A DNA stretch of 64,000 nt, from positions 1 through 64,000 of the forward strand of contig JACEEZ010005975.1 in NCBI GenBank assembly GCA_016584305.1, in the 5' to 3' direction. The notes below the pieces were generated by a model. That model saw nothing but the letters and a program-made list of their open reading frames with translations. It was not told the origin of the DNA and searched no databases. The translations under genes and the position numbers were made by a program. Each line of letters starts with the position of its first letter. Position 1 is the stretch's first letter. Below are positions 1 through 11,850 of the stretch, piece after piece. This DNA comes from Chionoecetes opilio (taxonomy: Eukaryota > Arthropoda > Malacostraca > Decapoda > Majidae).

Positions 1-273
1 CCCAAACCCGGAATCGAGAAACCCCGATTTATGCCGTAAAAACTCTGAACTTTTGTGTCACGAAAACGCTCATTTTTATACTAATATTATGATAATTATG
101 CTTATCAAATTTGATGGACTAAATAAAACGAATAAATTTTGGATACGCTGACTTTTATTTCTTGAGGAAAACGGAAAAATCATCAGGGGTTTCTCGCTGA
201 TGATCCGCAGAATTTTTTTTTTTACGAAAAATCGATTTTTTTTAAATTTCTGTAGCAAAAAAACCTGACCTGA

Positions 274-1530
274 TTGAGCAAAACCAAGGTCATTTTCGGA
301 CTCAGAGCATCAAAATTAGTCAAATTCAGCGGGAAAAACCCCGGGGACGATTTCAAAACATATGTTTTTGTTCCCCAGTGTTATCTTTTCGGCCTTTTCA
401 TAGACGATCTACTCAGCAACAACGGTAAATTACAGTTCACCACATCAGAGGTCACATTGGCCGCATATTCCCTATACAACGGGAAACGTAATTTCTTGAA
501 GGAAGTCACAGAAATACCATTGCCAAATGTGAAGCTGGAATTAGAACATTCCTCTTTCACAAGTCCACGCTCATTTTCAGTCAACCCATTTACATACGCT
601 TCGAGCCAACGTGGAGCCAAACACACACAGTGTTTTGTACAACCTGTATCAAGGACGGCACCCCCCTTTGATTCACTCACTAGTTTCAATAAATTGTCCT
701 CGCTATCTTTATCATTCACATAGCCCACGAATAAGTTCACGGGTTCCTCAACGTACCCACCATGGCCTCCTTTGTTTTCGTAGGCGTCAGGGCAATCACG
801 TGCCAGTGATATATCGATTCACAAATAGCACATTTGGATATGTACCATGTCCCCCCATAGGTTTTTCTTCCTCAATCCTGTCTTTGACGTTCCACTATTA
901 CCACGCCCACGGGCATAGCCTTGCGGTCCCCCCCCAAACCACGTCTACCTCGACTGGTTTCCCGCCCACATACAGGGCTTCCTCACTTTCACAACAGTGC
1001 CCTATTTCCCACAAATAAAGGTTCTGATTTTATCTGTATGTGGGCGCTCGGTCCCTTCGCACCACTCGAAAATATTCGGTTGAGCGTCGCCTTCATATTA
1101 TCGTATGTAAACCACCTGTGTTGCTGACATGACTAATTGAGTTCTCTCTGTCCTCTAACAAACATGACGCAATAAACATGAAGGCAACCACCGAATCATC
1201 AAGCTTCAATCCTGCTTTGTAAACCATGGGGACGTATTATGTTTCAACCTCTGACACAAAAGTCTAATATCTGCTCTCTCTTTTGTCACGTAGGACATAC
1301 AAAGCCTCAGCATATGCTGCGAGAATTTCTTCTTCCTTCATCGACCAAAAACAAATCATCAGTCTCTTCAAGAACACTTCCACGCCATCCTCTGCCTCCA
1401 ACTTGGTCTTATCTTTCCGACGACACTCTGGGCCCGCCCGGAAAGTGACAGAATGTCTTGCGCGAGCGCAACAGCTTCTTCTTGTTACACAGAGTTGTGG
1501 TAAGTCTACACACACCACCTACATCCTCAT
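274..1530 (-). pseudogene. Broken gag / zinc-knuckle / aspartic-protease region of a retroelement
   Basis: Read on the minus strand from about 1530 downwards. The first part (1264-1518) is charged and gag-like, and gag-like sequence continues around 1020-1220. A CCHC zinc knuckle follows at about 790-834 (CAIC, then an H, then DCP), but its second half is one reading frame away from the first, so there is a single-base-type frameshift inside it. The piece at 381-740 carries LDTGC at residues 30-34 (about 640-653), the active-site pattern of retropepsin-like aspartic proteases, and ends with PLLLSRSSMKR, a C-terminal pattern I know from protease domains of invertebrate retroelements. No reverse transcriptase follows before the window edge. 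Seen: motifs, order and frameshifts. Inferred: a truncated retrotransposon polyprotein. The element family is not resolved. Confidence 0.6.
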
Positions 1531-1739
1531 TCCACATCCCGTATCTTCATCAGCTCCAATTTTCGGAGGCCACCACGCATGAACAGCGCACGCCTCATTA
1601 GTTGTCATTAGTGCAAGTGTCGGGAACTACGCTCCGGCTACCAAATGTACATAATATCCTGGACACTACTGCGACTCACCGCGCTGCTGGTGGAGCCTGA
1701 CTCTATCTTTCCACTCTCGTGGGGACTCCACGTGGGTCA

Positions 1740-1925
1740 AACGTGTCACACGTGATAACACCCAGTGATGACATCAGTGAGACGTGTGATGATATGGCGG
1801 TCTCCCATTGGTTCCCGCCGCGGCGGGCGCGCATAAACATGATGAATCGTGCTAAAACGACACACTCGCCTATATTAACAATACTTGTATACCTCCCCCC
1901 ACTCAACGAAAACTCTTCGTCAATC
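1740..1925 (+). promoter_or_regulatory. Promoter-like segment upstream of an unrecognised ORF
   Basis: GC-rich stretch with CACGTG-like and TGACATCA-like motifs (1730-1780), an inverted CCAAT box (ATTGG, 1807-1811) in a GC-rich context, and TATATTAA at 1871-1878. An ATG follows at 1926, about 50 bases downstream. The spacing suits a polymerase II core promoter, but nothing shows it is used. The ORF it would drive is broken. Confidence 0.25.
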
Positions 1926-1936
1926 ATGAGTCAAAG

Positions 1937-3110
1937 TTGTACACAGAGCGCAACAGCATTGTTCGCGACAATCAAAAACAGCGATTCCATACGGGAATTC
2001 AGAAAATGTACTCTATGGGCAGCCACTGGACTTCCGAGAGAGATGAGCTTACATATGGCAGTATTTGTTTAAGACACGGGCAGTCCGTCCCAAGACCGTT
2101 GAGTGATGTTCAGATGCCACTTGTCATATTTATAGGACGAAGCATTAAATATAGAAGTATCGCCTTCATACTTCCCCGCGAGTAATATGAAATATGACGC
2201 GCATTGGTATAAATATCTATTATTGTCATTTAATCGAGTGGGCAAGGAAAAGGACCCACCAATAACAAAGGAGCAGAAATTAAAGTTATGGTATCATCTT
2301 ACACAAGGCCAGAGGAGGCCAGTGGAAGATATAGATATCATAAGGATTGTGGATTGTTACACGGGAAATGTGTGCATAAGTGTATGGAATGTTTCCACGG
2401 GTGGGTGGGAGACCGGTGTCGCACGGCAGCCGCGACACCAGAAAATTATACGTAGGCCAGGGCGAGGGATGTAAAACCTCAGCAAGCACCTAAATGTCAT
2501 GAAAGCTCACAAGAGGATGACCCATCCGCAATAAGAGCAAGCCAAAAAATATTGCGATATGAGCTTTTAGAGCTCGCCTGGCCACTTATAAATGTGTTCT
2601 GGTGTCGCGGCTGCCGCGACGACACCGAACCAACCCGACACGTGAAACTTCCACCCCCACTTATGCACATCATTTCCTCGTAACAGATCACAATCACTTG
2701 ATATTTTCGTTCCAAGGAGCGGTACTCTGCAGAGCTTGTGTAGAGATACACAATAAACTTAATTTGCTCCTTGTGGGTACTTTCTTGCCACTATTATGAA
2801 AATATCATGATATTTTATTACCGACAATGCGCTGTCTGTGCATATTATCGCGGGAAGGAAAACAAGGCACGGATACCACTTACAAAATGCTACGATCTAT
2901 AATTGATCAAGTGGCATCTGAACATTCACCCTCACACCGATCTTGAGGACTGCCATGCCTTAAACAAGCTGCCATCATAGTAAGATAGCTGTCTCTCGAG
3001 AAGTCAGTAGATGCCATAGGGTACATTTTCTGAAATTCCCGTATGGAAAGCGCCCTGTGTTCTGATGTCGCGAACAATGCTTGGCGCGCTGTGTAACCAT
3101 TTTCTCGCGT
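1937..3110. repeat. Large inverted repeat with two diverged arms of about 550 bp
   Basis: Sequence from about 1937 to 2480 reappears in reverse complement from about 3110 down to 2560, around a spacer of roughly 80 bases. Matching landmarks, in order, are GCATTGTTCGCGACA, TCCATACGGGAATT, TTCAGATGCCACTTG and GGCAGCCGCGACACCAGAA. The arms look about 75% identical by eye, with indels. Both arms contain coding-like stretches in the same relative frame (for example SIREF near the start), but each is broken and I do not recognise the protein. Also seen is a short self-complementary GGTGTCGCGGC / GCCGCGACACC motif in both arms. It may be a foldback element or an inverted duplication of a mobile gene. 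Confidence 0.6.
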
Positions 3111-3119
3111 TACATGTAG

Positions 3120-4085
3120 AATTACGATCTTATTGTTTACCCCAGCGACTTTGTCCTGGCTCGGAAGAGTAAATCCCCATCATAGAACCTTTCATACCGT
3201 GGCTGGTCCTTTCTCCGTAACATTCAGTGTGATTTCTCAAGCATTCCCATGACAGCCATTCTTATCTTTCCTTTAGTCTCTTCCACCACAATACTATTAT
3301 TCCTTATTGCAACAAGACATACTCCACATTGTCTACAATCACTTCCTTTCCAAACTATTTCCCAGTGCACCTGTCCATCTTGTCCACTTTACTGAGTCTA
3401 TTCAATCCCACCTCCCATACATATTCCACAGTCCCAAACCTACAACAGCACCCAACTTAGCGTCAGTCCATTACGTTGCAGTCTAGACTCTGTAACCTCA
3501 AGCTGTCTGCCTGTGCTATCTTCTCCGAACGTCCTCCCATCCCATAGTCTCCTCCTAATCGCTTCACTGCCACATACCTATTGGCTCCTAATGCTATTCT
3601 CCTGCCTGCTTTGTTCGTTGTTACTTCCAATATGTGCAAACCCTTCCTAGACAACACCATTGTTTCCAGGCCATACAATAATGCAGAGGGACTGCCACAC
3701 CCTTCATAGTCCTCTCACCACTTCCATACTGTTGGCCCGACATCTTGCCCACTGAGTCAGAGCCTGTATATCCAACACCATGGTTGGCTCTATGCTATCC
3801 TCTCAATGTTTAAGTTTTCATCACGTAATAGTCCTTTATCAATACCAACCAAAACACACATGATACTGTTGTGTACTTTTGCACACAGTTTCAGTCAGTA
3901 TATCACTTCCCGCACCCAACACATCCAAATCCTAGTCATCAATATTCAGTAGATCAACCCATTCACCAACACATTTCAAAATATCTTGGACACTCTTCTA
4001 TCCAGTGTGACTAGATGCCTAACGTTGATAAGTCCCTACTTTCCATACACTTACAGGGAGCAGTATTCAGCATCCATTACCATGG
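3120..4085 (-). pseudogene. Decayed 3' part of a LINE reverse transcriptase (same family as 12.1-13.4 kb)
   Basis: Minus-strand translations match the protein at 12121-13224 in pieces. The clearest is 3463-3678, which shares MYGLETMV, NKAG and ALGANRYVAV. Downstream pieces around 3170-3300 correspond to the KDQPR, ERFYD and RARTKS stretch of the better copy. Upstream matches run to about 4085. Several frameshifts break the frame, so this is a dead copy. Non-LTR retrotransposon identity follows from the match to 12121-13224, which has a reverse transcriptase thumb region and a C-terminal CCHC motif. The copy ends at about 3120, directly beside the inverted repeat. Confidence 0.65.
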
Positions 4086-4089
4086 GTAG

Positions 4090-4496
4090 TCATTTTGTAT
4101 TAAAACTGCACTAAGGATCACACATCATCTGCAGTGACATCAAGATACACCGTAACGCACTTGATCTCCGCAATTATTCACACCCAGACCGTTACGCTTC
4201 ACTCTCACAGCGCACAGCATTTGTGCCTGAAACATATAATCCAAAAGTAAGAGGAGAACCAGGACAAGACAATGTCTTACATTCACATAACTTCTTACTA
4301 TTCACCCATCCAGTCGTCGGATGGATCAATACGATGTCACAAGAATTGGCTTGAGAGTGAGTGTCTACAATTATACACATGCTTCTTATTTAACAACCTT
4401 CTCACTCAGCCAAAGAGTCTCCCATACCTTACAGAGCATTTCCATCCCCACTCTTTCATACGCTTTCTCAATATAAGTAGAAAGGAGCTACAGAGA
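4090..4496. other. No recognisable feature
   Basis: About 400 bases of ordinary composition with only short ORFs. The 129-codon ORF at 4272-4661 runs into the neighbouring repeat and has no recognisable domain. Confidence 0.4.
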
Positions 4497-4722
4497 AAAC
4501 ATTACTCGAAACAAAAGCGTGCAGGGTCACAAGAAGAGGAAGAGGGAGCGCATTTTGTAAACAAGGAGACGATTTCCTCCTGCACAAAAAAAATGGTTTA
4601 TATCTCCGAAAACTATGATTTGCGACGGAAGCTCAGGAAAATGTCTCTTAGAATACAATAAAGGTAAACAAAACACATGTCCCAATTGTGTACGGGAAGT
4701 TTGGCCTATCCATAAAAATTAC
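4497..4722 (+). repeat. Solo arm of the foldback repeat family (family A)
   Basis: Shares a ~225-bp consensus with 33490-33707, 44470-44685, 45405-45622 and 47338-47568 on the plus strand, and with 31922-32135, 44215-44340, 45023-45243 and 45847-46245 on the minus strand. Diagnostic strings are ATTTGCGACGGAAGCTCA, TCTTAGAATACAATAA and GGTAAACAAA. At the other loci the arm occurs as one half of an inverted pair. Here no partner is visible, so this is a solo or truncated copy. Confidence 0.65.
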
Positions 4723-4989
4723 CAGTTTATTTTGCGCAAACAGCATAAAAAAAAAAAAAAAAAAAAAATCTGAATTGTATTGTACGTTTTTCATTAAAAA
4801 CATTGTTTGGAAATTCTGAATACAAAACCTTCCACGGCTTTCTGCACCTGAAATAAACTACCGCACTGTCTAAAGTATGTTTAGGTAATTCACATCTGCA
4901 AAGGTTTTCCAGCGTGCGCTTCGGCCTGGGTTTAACCACACGGACCGCTATGACATATAGGTGCCTCAAAACATGCTATGTCCAGTCAG

Positions 4990-5475
4990 TCCTGTCTTGA
5001 TGCCCTGGTAGGGGTTATAGTGAGGTTAGGTAGTAACTATTAGGGGGCATAGTGAGGTTAGGTTAGTAACTTTTAGGGAGTCCCTATAGTGAGGTTAGGT
5101 TAGTACTTTTAGGGGGGTTATAGTCAGGTTAGGTTAGTAAACTTTTGAGACCTCAAAAGTTACTAACCTAACCTCACTCACTCCCACACTACAAATTTAC
5201 TAACACATAACCTCACTATATAGTGAGGTTAGGTTAGTAACTTTTGTAGGGGGTTATAGTGAGGTTAGGTTAGTAACTTTTAGGGGTTGTAGTGAGGTTA
5301 GCGTTAGTAATTTTTAGGGGTATAGTGAGGTTAGTTAGTAACTTTCTAGGGGGTGTAGTATGAGTTTAGGGTTGGTATAATTTTAGGGGGTACAGTGAGG
5401 TTAGGTTAGGAACTTTTAGAGGGCTTACAGATGAGGTTAGGTTAGTACTCTTTGTAGGGAATTGAGGTGAGGTTA
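4990..5475 (+). repeat. GGTTA-rich minisatellite, unit about 33 bp
   Basis: About a dozen units of GTGAGGTTAGGTTAGTAACTT followed by TTAGGGGGTTATA, with one inverted stretch around 5150-5225. Each unit contains GGTTAGGTTAG, which resembles the arthropod telomere repeat TTAGG. The same unit fills 33975-35170. Confidence 0.85.
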
Positions 5476-5696
5476 CTCACCGAAAATATGAGCCAATCTT
5501 TATCAAAATAATAATCAAAGTAAATTCCCAACAAATGGTATGTAGGGAAATCCCTTAATTTATGGGACTTTCTCTAGCTTTTTATTGCAATATAGTGATT
5601 TTGATGATTTTTTTTTGGGAGCCATAAATCAGTATATTTGCTTCCCCCACCAAAAACCCCGTATTCCCCGCCCAGTGTTGTCCCCAGCTCAGATAG

Positions 5697-6205
5697 CGGG
5701 TACCGTTGATTCGCCGCCAGTTCAAACAGGCCGCCTATAGTGAGTCATGCATACCCAGCAGACAAGGCAGTGTTTGCGGTCGTTTTCCGAGACACTGACT
5801 CTTTTTGTCTGGCCTACAATAGGTTGCTTGTTCTAAGGAGAGATAGTTTGATTATTTGCGCAAACCTATCAAACATTAAAAAAAAGGATACTTTGGTAAG
5901 GTTAGGTTAAGTTTCATTAAAACTTTAAGGTTAGGTTTCATTAAAACCTATAAGGTTAGGTAGGTTTTCATTTAAAACCTTTAAGGTTAGTTCACACAAC
6001 ACACAGTTTTTTTCATATTTTTTTTCTTTTTTTTTTTTTTTGCGCCAAATAAAACTCTCCATTAGAACACAGCACCTGATTGTGAGGCCAAGAAAAAATA
6101 GTTGTGTCTCTGAAACGACGCCGAAAACTGCTGTGCCAGTATGAATTTAATATAGGAGGCCTGATTTCAACTGGCGGCCCCGAATCAACTGTTCCATTGT
6201 TTGCT
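5697..6205. mobile_element. Foldback element with inverted arms of ~170 bp and a GGTTAGG core
   Basis: The left arm starts at GGTACCGTTGATTCG (about 5698) and reads through GGCCGCC and TGGCCTACAATAG to TTTGCGCAAACC. The right arm is its reverse complement, ending at GAATCAACTGTTCC (about 6205). The core, about 5880-6030, is repeats of AAGGTTAGGTTTCATTAAAACC. No coding capacity. This is a different family from the ~225-bp arm family, but with the same design of long arms and a GGTTA-rich centre. A copy is embedded at about 35340-35870. Confidence 0.6.
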
Positions 6206-6499
6206 ATAGGGGGAAGAACAAGATAGGGTGTGACAGGATTCTTCTAAGTTTACCACCTAACATAACCTTATAGGTTTTTACATAAAACCTGGTTAAAAAT
6301 AGGTTTTAATAATAGTGTTTTTCTGATGGAGTTCAGTGTTTTTAATGGAAACGGTACCAAATTTTTTTATATTTTTATTTAAACTGGGTTTGCGCAAAAT
6401 AAAACTATCTCCATTAGAAAAAAAAAGCAACTGAGTTGGTAGGCCAGGAAAGAATAGTCGGTGCTCTCTGAAAAACGACCGCGAACGGTCCTCGTCCAT

Positions 6500-6735
6500 T
6501 ATAACCAAGGAGTGCAGAGTTCACGTACACAAATTTGTTCGTACACCGAAAAAGTTGTTTCGTACAGTCATATATGAAACCATAGTAGTTTCGTACACAC
6601 AGCCAGGAGTTGAACCTTGACTACTAGAGTACGACAACGACACCAGATATGTACGAAAAAGTCAAAATCAGTGTACGAAAACAAACTAACAAAACCTGGG
6701 TACGAAAACAACTTGTGACGAAACTCCTGTAAACA
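6500..6735. mobile_element. Short MITE rich in TTCGTACA / GTACGAAA (hAT-like)
   Basis: About 230 bp whose two halves carry TTCGTACA on the left and GTACGAAA on the right, giving imperfect terminal inverted repeats. Other copies lie at about 36375-36575, at 44941-45778 (with a nested insert) and at 58241-58336 (truncated). The copy at 44.9 kb has a clear 8-bp target duplication, which suggests hAT mobilisation; no clear duplication is visible here. Non-coding. Confidence 0.55.
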
Positions 6736-6859
6736 CGCCGCAAGCCTCTGCACACACTCTCCTGCTACTCACCCTTGCCACACACTAATACCAGCCATTT
6801 TCTACTTACCAATGACAGCCACAGCCACAAAAGGCAAACACCAAGCTGGGCCTAAACCA

Positions 6860-7079
6860 GCACAGCCTAGCGCACGCCAATAATAAGGCTGCCAAATGAT
6901 TCATGCGGCCGGTAGTCTCCACATGGTGATCACAACCTCAGGGTGAGGCCTCGAGGATCACGCGAATCAACTACAGGAAGAATGAAGGAAAGAAAGAAAA
7001 TAATCTAGCTTTCTAGATATTGAGAAGCGTAGGGGGGGGGGGGGGGGCCACACACGCACGTGTAGATAGGAGAATGCAT
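6860..7079. other. No recognisable feature
   Basis: Ordinary sequence with a run of 17 G at about 7031-7047. No ORF of note. Confidence 0.4.
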
Positions 7080-7431
7080 GTAGGTATTGGAGGACGATTG
7101 CGTGAGTGAGAGAGGTTGTTTTAAAATAATAGCAGTATGTTTGAAGCAACACACAGGCCAAGTTCAGTAATGGGTGACCTCGGACTTGGATCGGAGCTGA
7201 TAGTAAGAGAGGAGTAAGACCAGGCGCTGTGTCTCTTTCTCTCTTACTTTTGGTATTATATGTTGAGGAAAATGTGCAAGTGAGAGTTGAAGCGTAACAG
7301 GTCTGGGTGTGAAAACTGGAGATGAAGTGTGAGTGTAGCTACTGATGTATGCAGATGATGTGGTTGATCCTTAGTGAAAACCACAATGAGCTAAAGAAGA
7401 TGCTGAATGCTGTGGGGATCTGAGTATGGAA
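7080..7431 (+). pseudogene. LINE reverse transcriptase, upstream fragment (motifs B and C)
   Basis: Plus-strand fragments, broken by frameshifts, read as the part of a non-LTR reverse transcriptase just upstream of 12083. A LYVEEM piece lies near 7265, and MYADDVV (the catalytic Y-A-D-D box) lies near 7347. NHNELKKMLNAVG follows in another frame. The copy stops at 7431, where the hAT-like element begins, and resumes at 12083 in frame with the downstream ORF. This is one LINE interrupted by an insertion. Start approximate. Confidence 0.7.
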
Positions 7432-7544
7432 TAGGTCTGGCAGGAGAACCGGTTCTGGAACCGGTTTCGAGAAGGTTCCGCCACTACTGGCTGGGAACCG
7501 GTTCCGAATCTGGAACCGGTTCCGCCCTAACGGTTCCTCAGTAA

Positions 7545-8351
7545 TCTACATGACTGGGACGGTAGCTATCAGTGGTTAGCCAAAAATTGGAAAAGTGGGG
7601 GGGCCAGTGAGAGTGAAGTCGCAGGCGCAAATATTACGGAATTATGCTATCACACTATGATTGTATGTGCACTGAAGATGTACACAGTAGTTTATATCAG
7701 GACTGTAATAATCTACCCTGTTTCAGCGTTGTTTTCAGGCTTTGATATCTGCAAATATGTAACTGTGGCATTTTGCTTCTCACGTTTTCTTCGCGCGATG
7801 ACAGACAGTAAACAGTCCGCTTTTTCAGGCGGCAGGACACGACTTGCCAGATCTTTCAAACTGAATAGAATTTATTGCACGTGGCAGGAGGAATTTTATA
7901 TATCCAAGCATCTTCCGCAGCTAAATATTATATAGAGAATTTTTTTACTCTTTACCTTGTAAATTTCCCTGAATTCCCAGAGTGGGACTCAAAACTGTTG
8001 GGGTAAAATAATAGCTGGCGACGTTTACGTAGATAGGTATAGTGAAGTCGCCACCGGTTTTATTGTCAATTTGTTCATTGATAGCCCTAATATGACACAG
8101 ATGGAAAGACACAAAAGACACAGGACATTATCCAGAGAGACCCTATTCTAACATTTCCTGAAAGTCATGGATGTACCAAATGTAAGTATTAACGCCACCA
8201 CCAGCGTGCTACATAACAAGAACGGTGAATGGCGACTTCAACCTAGTTACTCTACGGTAGTATTTTGAAGAACATTCAACAACTTATGCAATAGTGGAAA
8301 AAATTAGTCTGGAGGAATACTTTAATATAAAATAATTATATACTGGCAAGG
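7545..8351. other. Interior of the hAT-like element, no gene recognised
   Basis: A 92-codon ORF (7657-7935) has no recognisable domain. The rest is non-coding. Confidence 0.4.
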
Positions 8352-8661
8352 TAAACAGGTAAGATGTGAGCATAGCTGAGAGGTGGGCATGCAACACGGT
8401 TGCTCATCTCCGTGGCGATTAGCCCTTAGACGCCCTGTGGTGTGGTTGAGAACACGTTACCCCGGGGACACAGGGGCTAGTGTGACTGCCGGGTACCCAC
8501 CAGTTCCTTCCCCAGGTTACCCCAGCGTACCCATTATCAACCCCAGAAGGAGAAGAACAGATGGGTAGGCTGGTCACCGACTTAGCCCCTGGCCGGGATC
8601 GAACAGGGCCCGCAGATTCGTAGACAGGCATCGCTAGCCACTGCCACACGGAGGCGAATAA
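8352..8661 (-). mobile_element. tRNA-derived SINE
   Basis: On the minus strand the head reads as a polymerase III promoter. An A box TGGCAGTGGCTAGC lies at 8633-8646 and a B box GTTCGATCC at about 8595-8603, spaced as in a tRNA. The body runs to about 8352. TGGCAAGG occurs at 8344-8351 and 8662-8669, a plausible 8-bp target duplication. It is not a tRNA gene: the acceptor and anticodon stems do not close and the unit is about 300 bp long. Confidence 0.7.
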
Positions 8662-8669
8662 TGGCAAGG

Positions 8670-9179
8670 GATAACAACAAAAATCGTTAAAAAATGTTTT
8701 TCGTACGATTGAACTATATTTTATTATTATTATTTATCTTGCAAAAGGGGGGGGCATGGCCGCATGCCCCCCCCCCCCCGACCCCCCCCCCCCCCCCATA
8801 CCAGGCCATGGAAATGTGGACAACTGGTAGAGGACGCATGTGGCAAACTGGTAGGAGACGAAAATAGTGGACAATGTAGAGAGAAAATGTCGGAGACAAT
8901 GGTAAGAGCCGGCACACACACACACCGAGCGTCAGCCTGTCCGGCCGACAAAAAAGTGGCGAGGCAGCGTTCGCAGGACGAGACCCACCAATGCATATTT
9001 ATACTGATAGGAAAGCTATAATATACATTTAACCCAATTGGAACCTCGAAGTTACCATATTGTGGGTAACGAATGTAGGAGCGTGGCGACGATCAAAGAG
9101 CGTCTTCTGGCATTGTAAACAAATTACAAGTTAAATAAATAGTTTCGTCAAGGGCTCATAGTGTTCCCCAAGGGGATCC
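8670..9179. other. Low-complexity and unassigned sequence
   Basis: A C-rich stretch at about 8766-8798 (two runs of 10 or more C) is flanked by unassigned sequence. ORFs on both strands here are by-products of the C/G run. Confidence 0.5.
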
Positions 9180-9795
9180 CTCGCAGTCCTAAAACAGAAC
9201 AAGAAGTTCGTCATGAGAGACCTCCAAAACCCCTCACGTGCTGTGATGTCCCTCCCAACAACCCTCCGTTGCTGTGATTTTCTCCTCCAAACCCTCCGTG
9301 CTGGTTATGAGACCACGCTAACACCTCACGTGCTGTGATGTCTCCTGCTATAATCCCCTTCATGTGCTGTATGTCCCTACCATATACCCCTCACGTGCTG
9401 TTATAGTCAACTCTAACCCCTCACGTGCTTCGTGATGTCCCTACTCTAACCCTCACGTGCTGTGATGTCCCATCTAACCCCTCATTATGTTGCTGTGATG
9501 TCCACACTCTAACCCCTCATTGGTGTGATGTCCTCACCTAACCCTCACGTGCTGTGATGTCCCTCTCCTAACCCTCATGTGCTGTGATGTCCCACTCTAA
9601 CCCCTCATGTGCTGTTAGTCGCCCTACACTTCTAACACCCATCATGTGCTGTGAATGTCCCTTAGTTATCTATACCCCTCATATGTGCTGCTGATGTCCC
9701 TCCTCTAAACCCTCACGTGCTGTGATGTCCCTCCTCTTACCCCTCACGGGCTGTGATGTCCCTCTTTAAAAACCCTCACATGCTGTGATTCGTCC
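9180..9795 (+). repeat. Minisatellite, unit about 30 bp
   Basis: Roughly 20 copies of a unit like CCCTCACGTGCTGTGATGTC followed by CCTNCTCTAAC, with frequent small indels. Many units contain CACGTG, an E-box palindrome. Non-coding. Confidence 0.9.
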
Positions 9796-11095
9796 CTGAT
9801 CTGTCATGAATGTTCGTCATTGGAAATACTATAGCTAGTTACTGGCTATTGAAAATTGCTTGTGTTTAGAATGCGTGTAAAAAATTGCAAATACGTTGAA
9901 TATAATATGTTGCCAATCTTTAGTTGGCATCATTATTTATGATATATTAAAATCATTGCAGGTATACTTGAAAGAGAGCATATATCAGGAGAAAAGTAAA
10001 GAAATATTATCAAGTACATGTAAAGTGGTTGAAAACCATAACATAACCTTGTCTAATAATCAACCAATTAAAGGATGATGCACGATCAGAACAGGCAACA
10101 GTTGATTAACAAATATAACATTCAGGAGGTGAAAACACATTCATAATGCTGTCAAGTGGTAAACTTATCGGGCCAAAATATCAGGTAACTATATCCAATG
10201 CGTAGTTATTGTGGGAAATTATAGAAGGTTTTACTCCCATTATTGACCACATATAGGTACTAGGAAAAATATGTTAGGAAGATAAGGCCATTGGCTAATA
10301 AATAACATCAGGATGACGCGAAACAATGTAGCTTGAAATACTGTCATAAGCGGGTATTTAAGATTTACAATAGAACCCATAAAAAGATTTACAACAGATA
10401 CCCATTAAAAGTCCCCTGTGTGAAATATAGTTATGCGCTACGACTCTAGAGGGGTGAGGCGACCAGGTGCCCAAACACCATGATCTTTGGTTCTCCCATT
10501 TTCTATTGGTGCGCAGAGTACTTTCCTATCATGTGTATATAGTCATTGAGACCCACACACACACCGGCCGCCTCCATGGAAAAATCAATGACACGCGGAC
10601 CAACCAAGGTGCACAACTGATCCGCACTGTCCGAAAGACTGTTGGTGTGGCTGCAAGTGCCAGCCGTAATAGTACCTATATATAATCCGTTACATAACTA
10701 TCATAATAAGTCCTACACATAATACCTATTTATCATAAATACAATAACACCTGGTACATATTTAAGTCCATTATCTGGCGAGCGAGAGGGGCGGGCACCG
10801 CGCCGGAAGGCACCCCACACACGCCAGCGGCCATCAGCCGCGCCGGACGGAATTTTTCAACCGTCGACCTGATTTTCATCCGGTCGCGCGGACAGGCCCC
10901 GCCGGATGAAAAAACACCCTACACACACACCGGCCGCCTCTAGCCACGCCCCTTTTCGTTTCGGCCCGGGACAGGCCGCGCCGCGTGTCGGTGTGGCCGG
11001 CTGTGGAGACGAAAGGTGGACAACGTGAAAGGCACAGGTGTTGTGTAACTTGGATACTTTTATCAGGTAATTCAAGCTTGTATTTGTATTAAAAT
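9796..11095. other. Unassigned interior of the hAT-like element
   Basis: AT-rich to about 10730, then a GC-rich patch (10770-11000) with repeated CGCGCCGGA, GGCCGCCTC and ACACACACCGGCCG motifs. No ORF with recognisable content. Confidence 0.4.
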
Positions 11096-11117
11096 ATGAC
11101 TCATAGGCCGGCGTACC

Positions 11118-11159
11118 GCAAAGATAATTATAATATAATAATTTATATATATATTTTAT

Positions 11160-11205
<46 letters not shown>

Positions 11206-11223
11206 TATATATATATATTATAT

Positions 11224-11301
<78 letters not shown>

Positions 11302-11319
11302 ATAAATATATATAATATA

Positions 11320-11387
<68 letters not shown>

Positions 11388-11461
11388 AATAATATATATA
11401 TATATTATATATATATATATATATATAATATTATTATATAATTTTATAATATATATATATA

Positions 11462-11509
<48 letters not shown>

Positions 11510-11850
11510 TTTATCTAATTTATATTATATATTTATTATTTATATATATATTATATATATATATATAATATATATATATTAATTATATTTTATATTATAT
11601 AATATATTTATATTTATATAAAATATTTATATAATATATATAATATATATATATAATTTTATATATATATATTTTTTTTTTTATATTATTTATATATATA
11701 TATATATATTATATAATATATATTATATATTTATATAATATATATAAAATATATATATATTATATATATTATATATATATATATTTTTTTTTTATCTAAT
11801 TTATATTTTTTTAAATTTATATTTATATATGTACCTATTTTTTTATATAT
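11118..11850. repeat. Long (TA)n-type microsatellite
   Basis: More than 700 bases of almost pure alternating TA with short T runs, passing into a T-rich tract to about 11980. ORFs here are artefacts. Confidence 0.95.

Larger units (their letters stand above)
4723..6860. repeat. Duplicated block, copy 1 (matches 33708-36710)
   Basis: The same series of landmarks recurs at 33.7-36.7 kb in the same order and orientation: a TTTTGCGCAAAC plus poly-A segment, a unique-looking piece with AACTACCGCAC, a GGTTAGGTTAGTAAC minisatellite, a foldback element with GGTTA-rich core, a short GTTTGCGCAAAATAAAAC segment and a GTACGAAA-rich MITE. Within the block, 5697-5870 and 6036-6205 are inverted arms, and 4731-4805 matches the complement of about 6330-6410, so the block is itself a nest of foldbacks. 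This copy is cleaner and shorter than copy 2, mainly because its minisatellite is shorter. Confidence 0.7.

Noticed and set aside
8590..8650. tRNA gene on the minus strand
   Set aside because: A and B boxes are present but cloverleaf stems do not pair and the unit continues for 300 bp; it is a SINE head. The same applies at 45976-46046.
11096..11302. ORF of 68 codons rich in I and Y
   Set aside because: Falls in the (TA)n tract.
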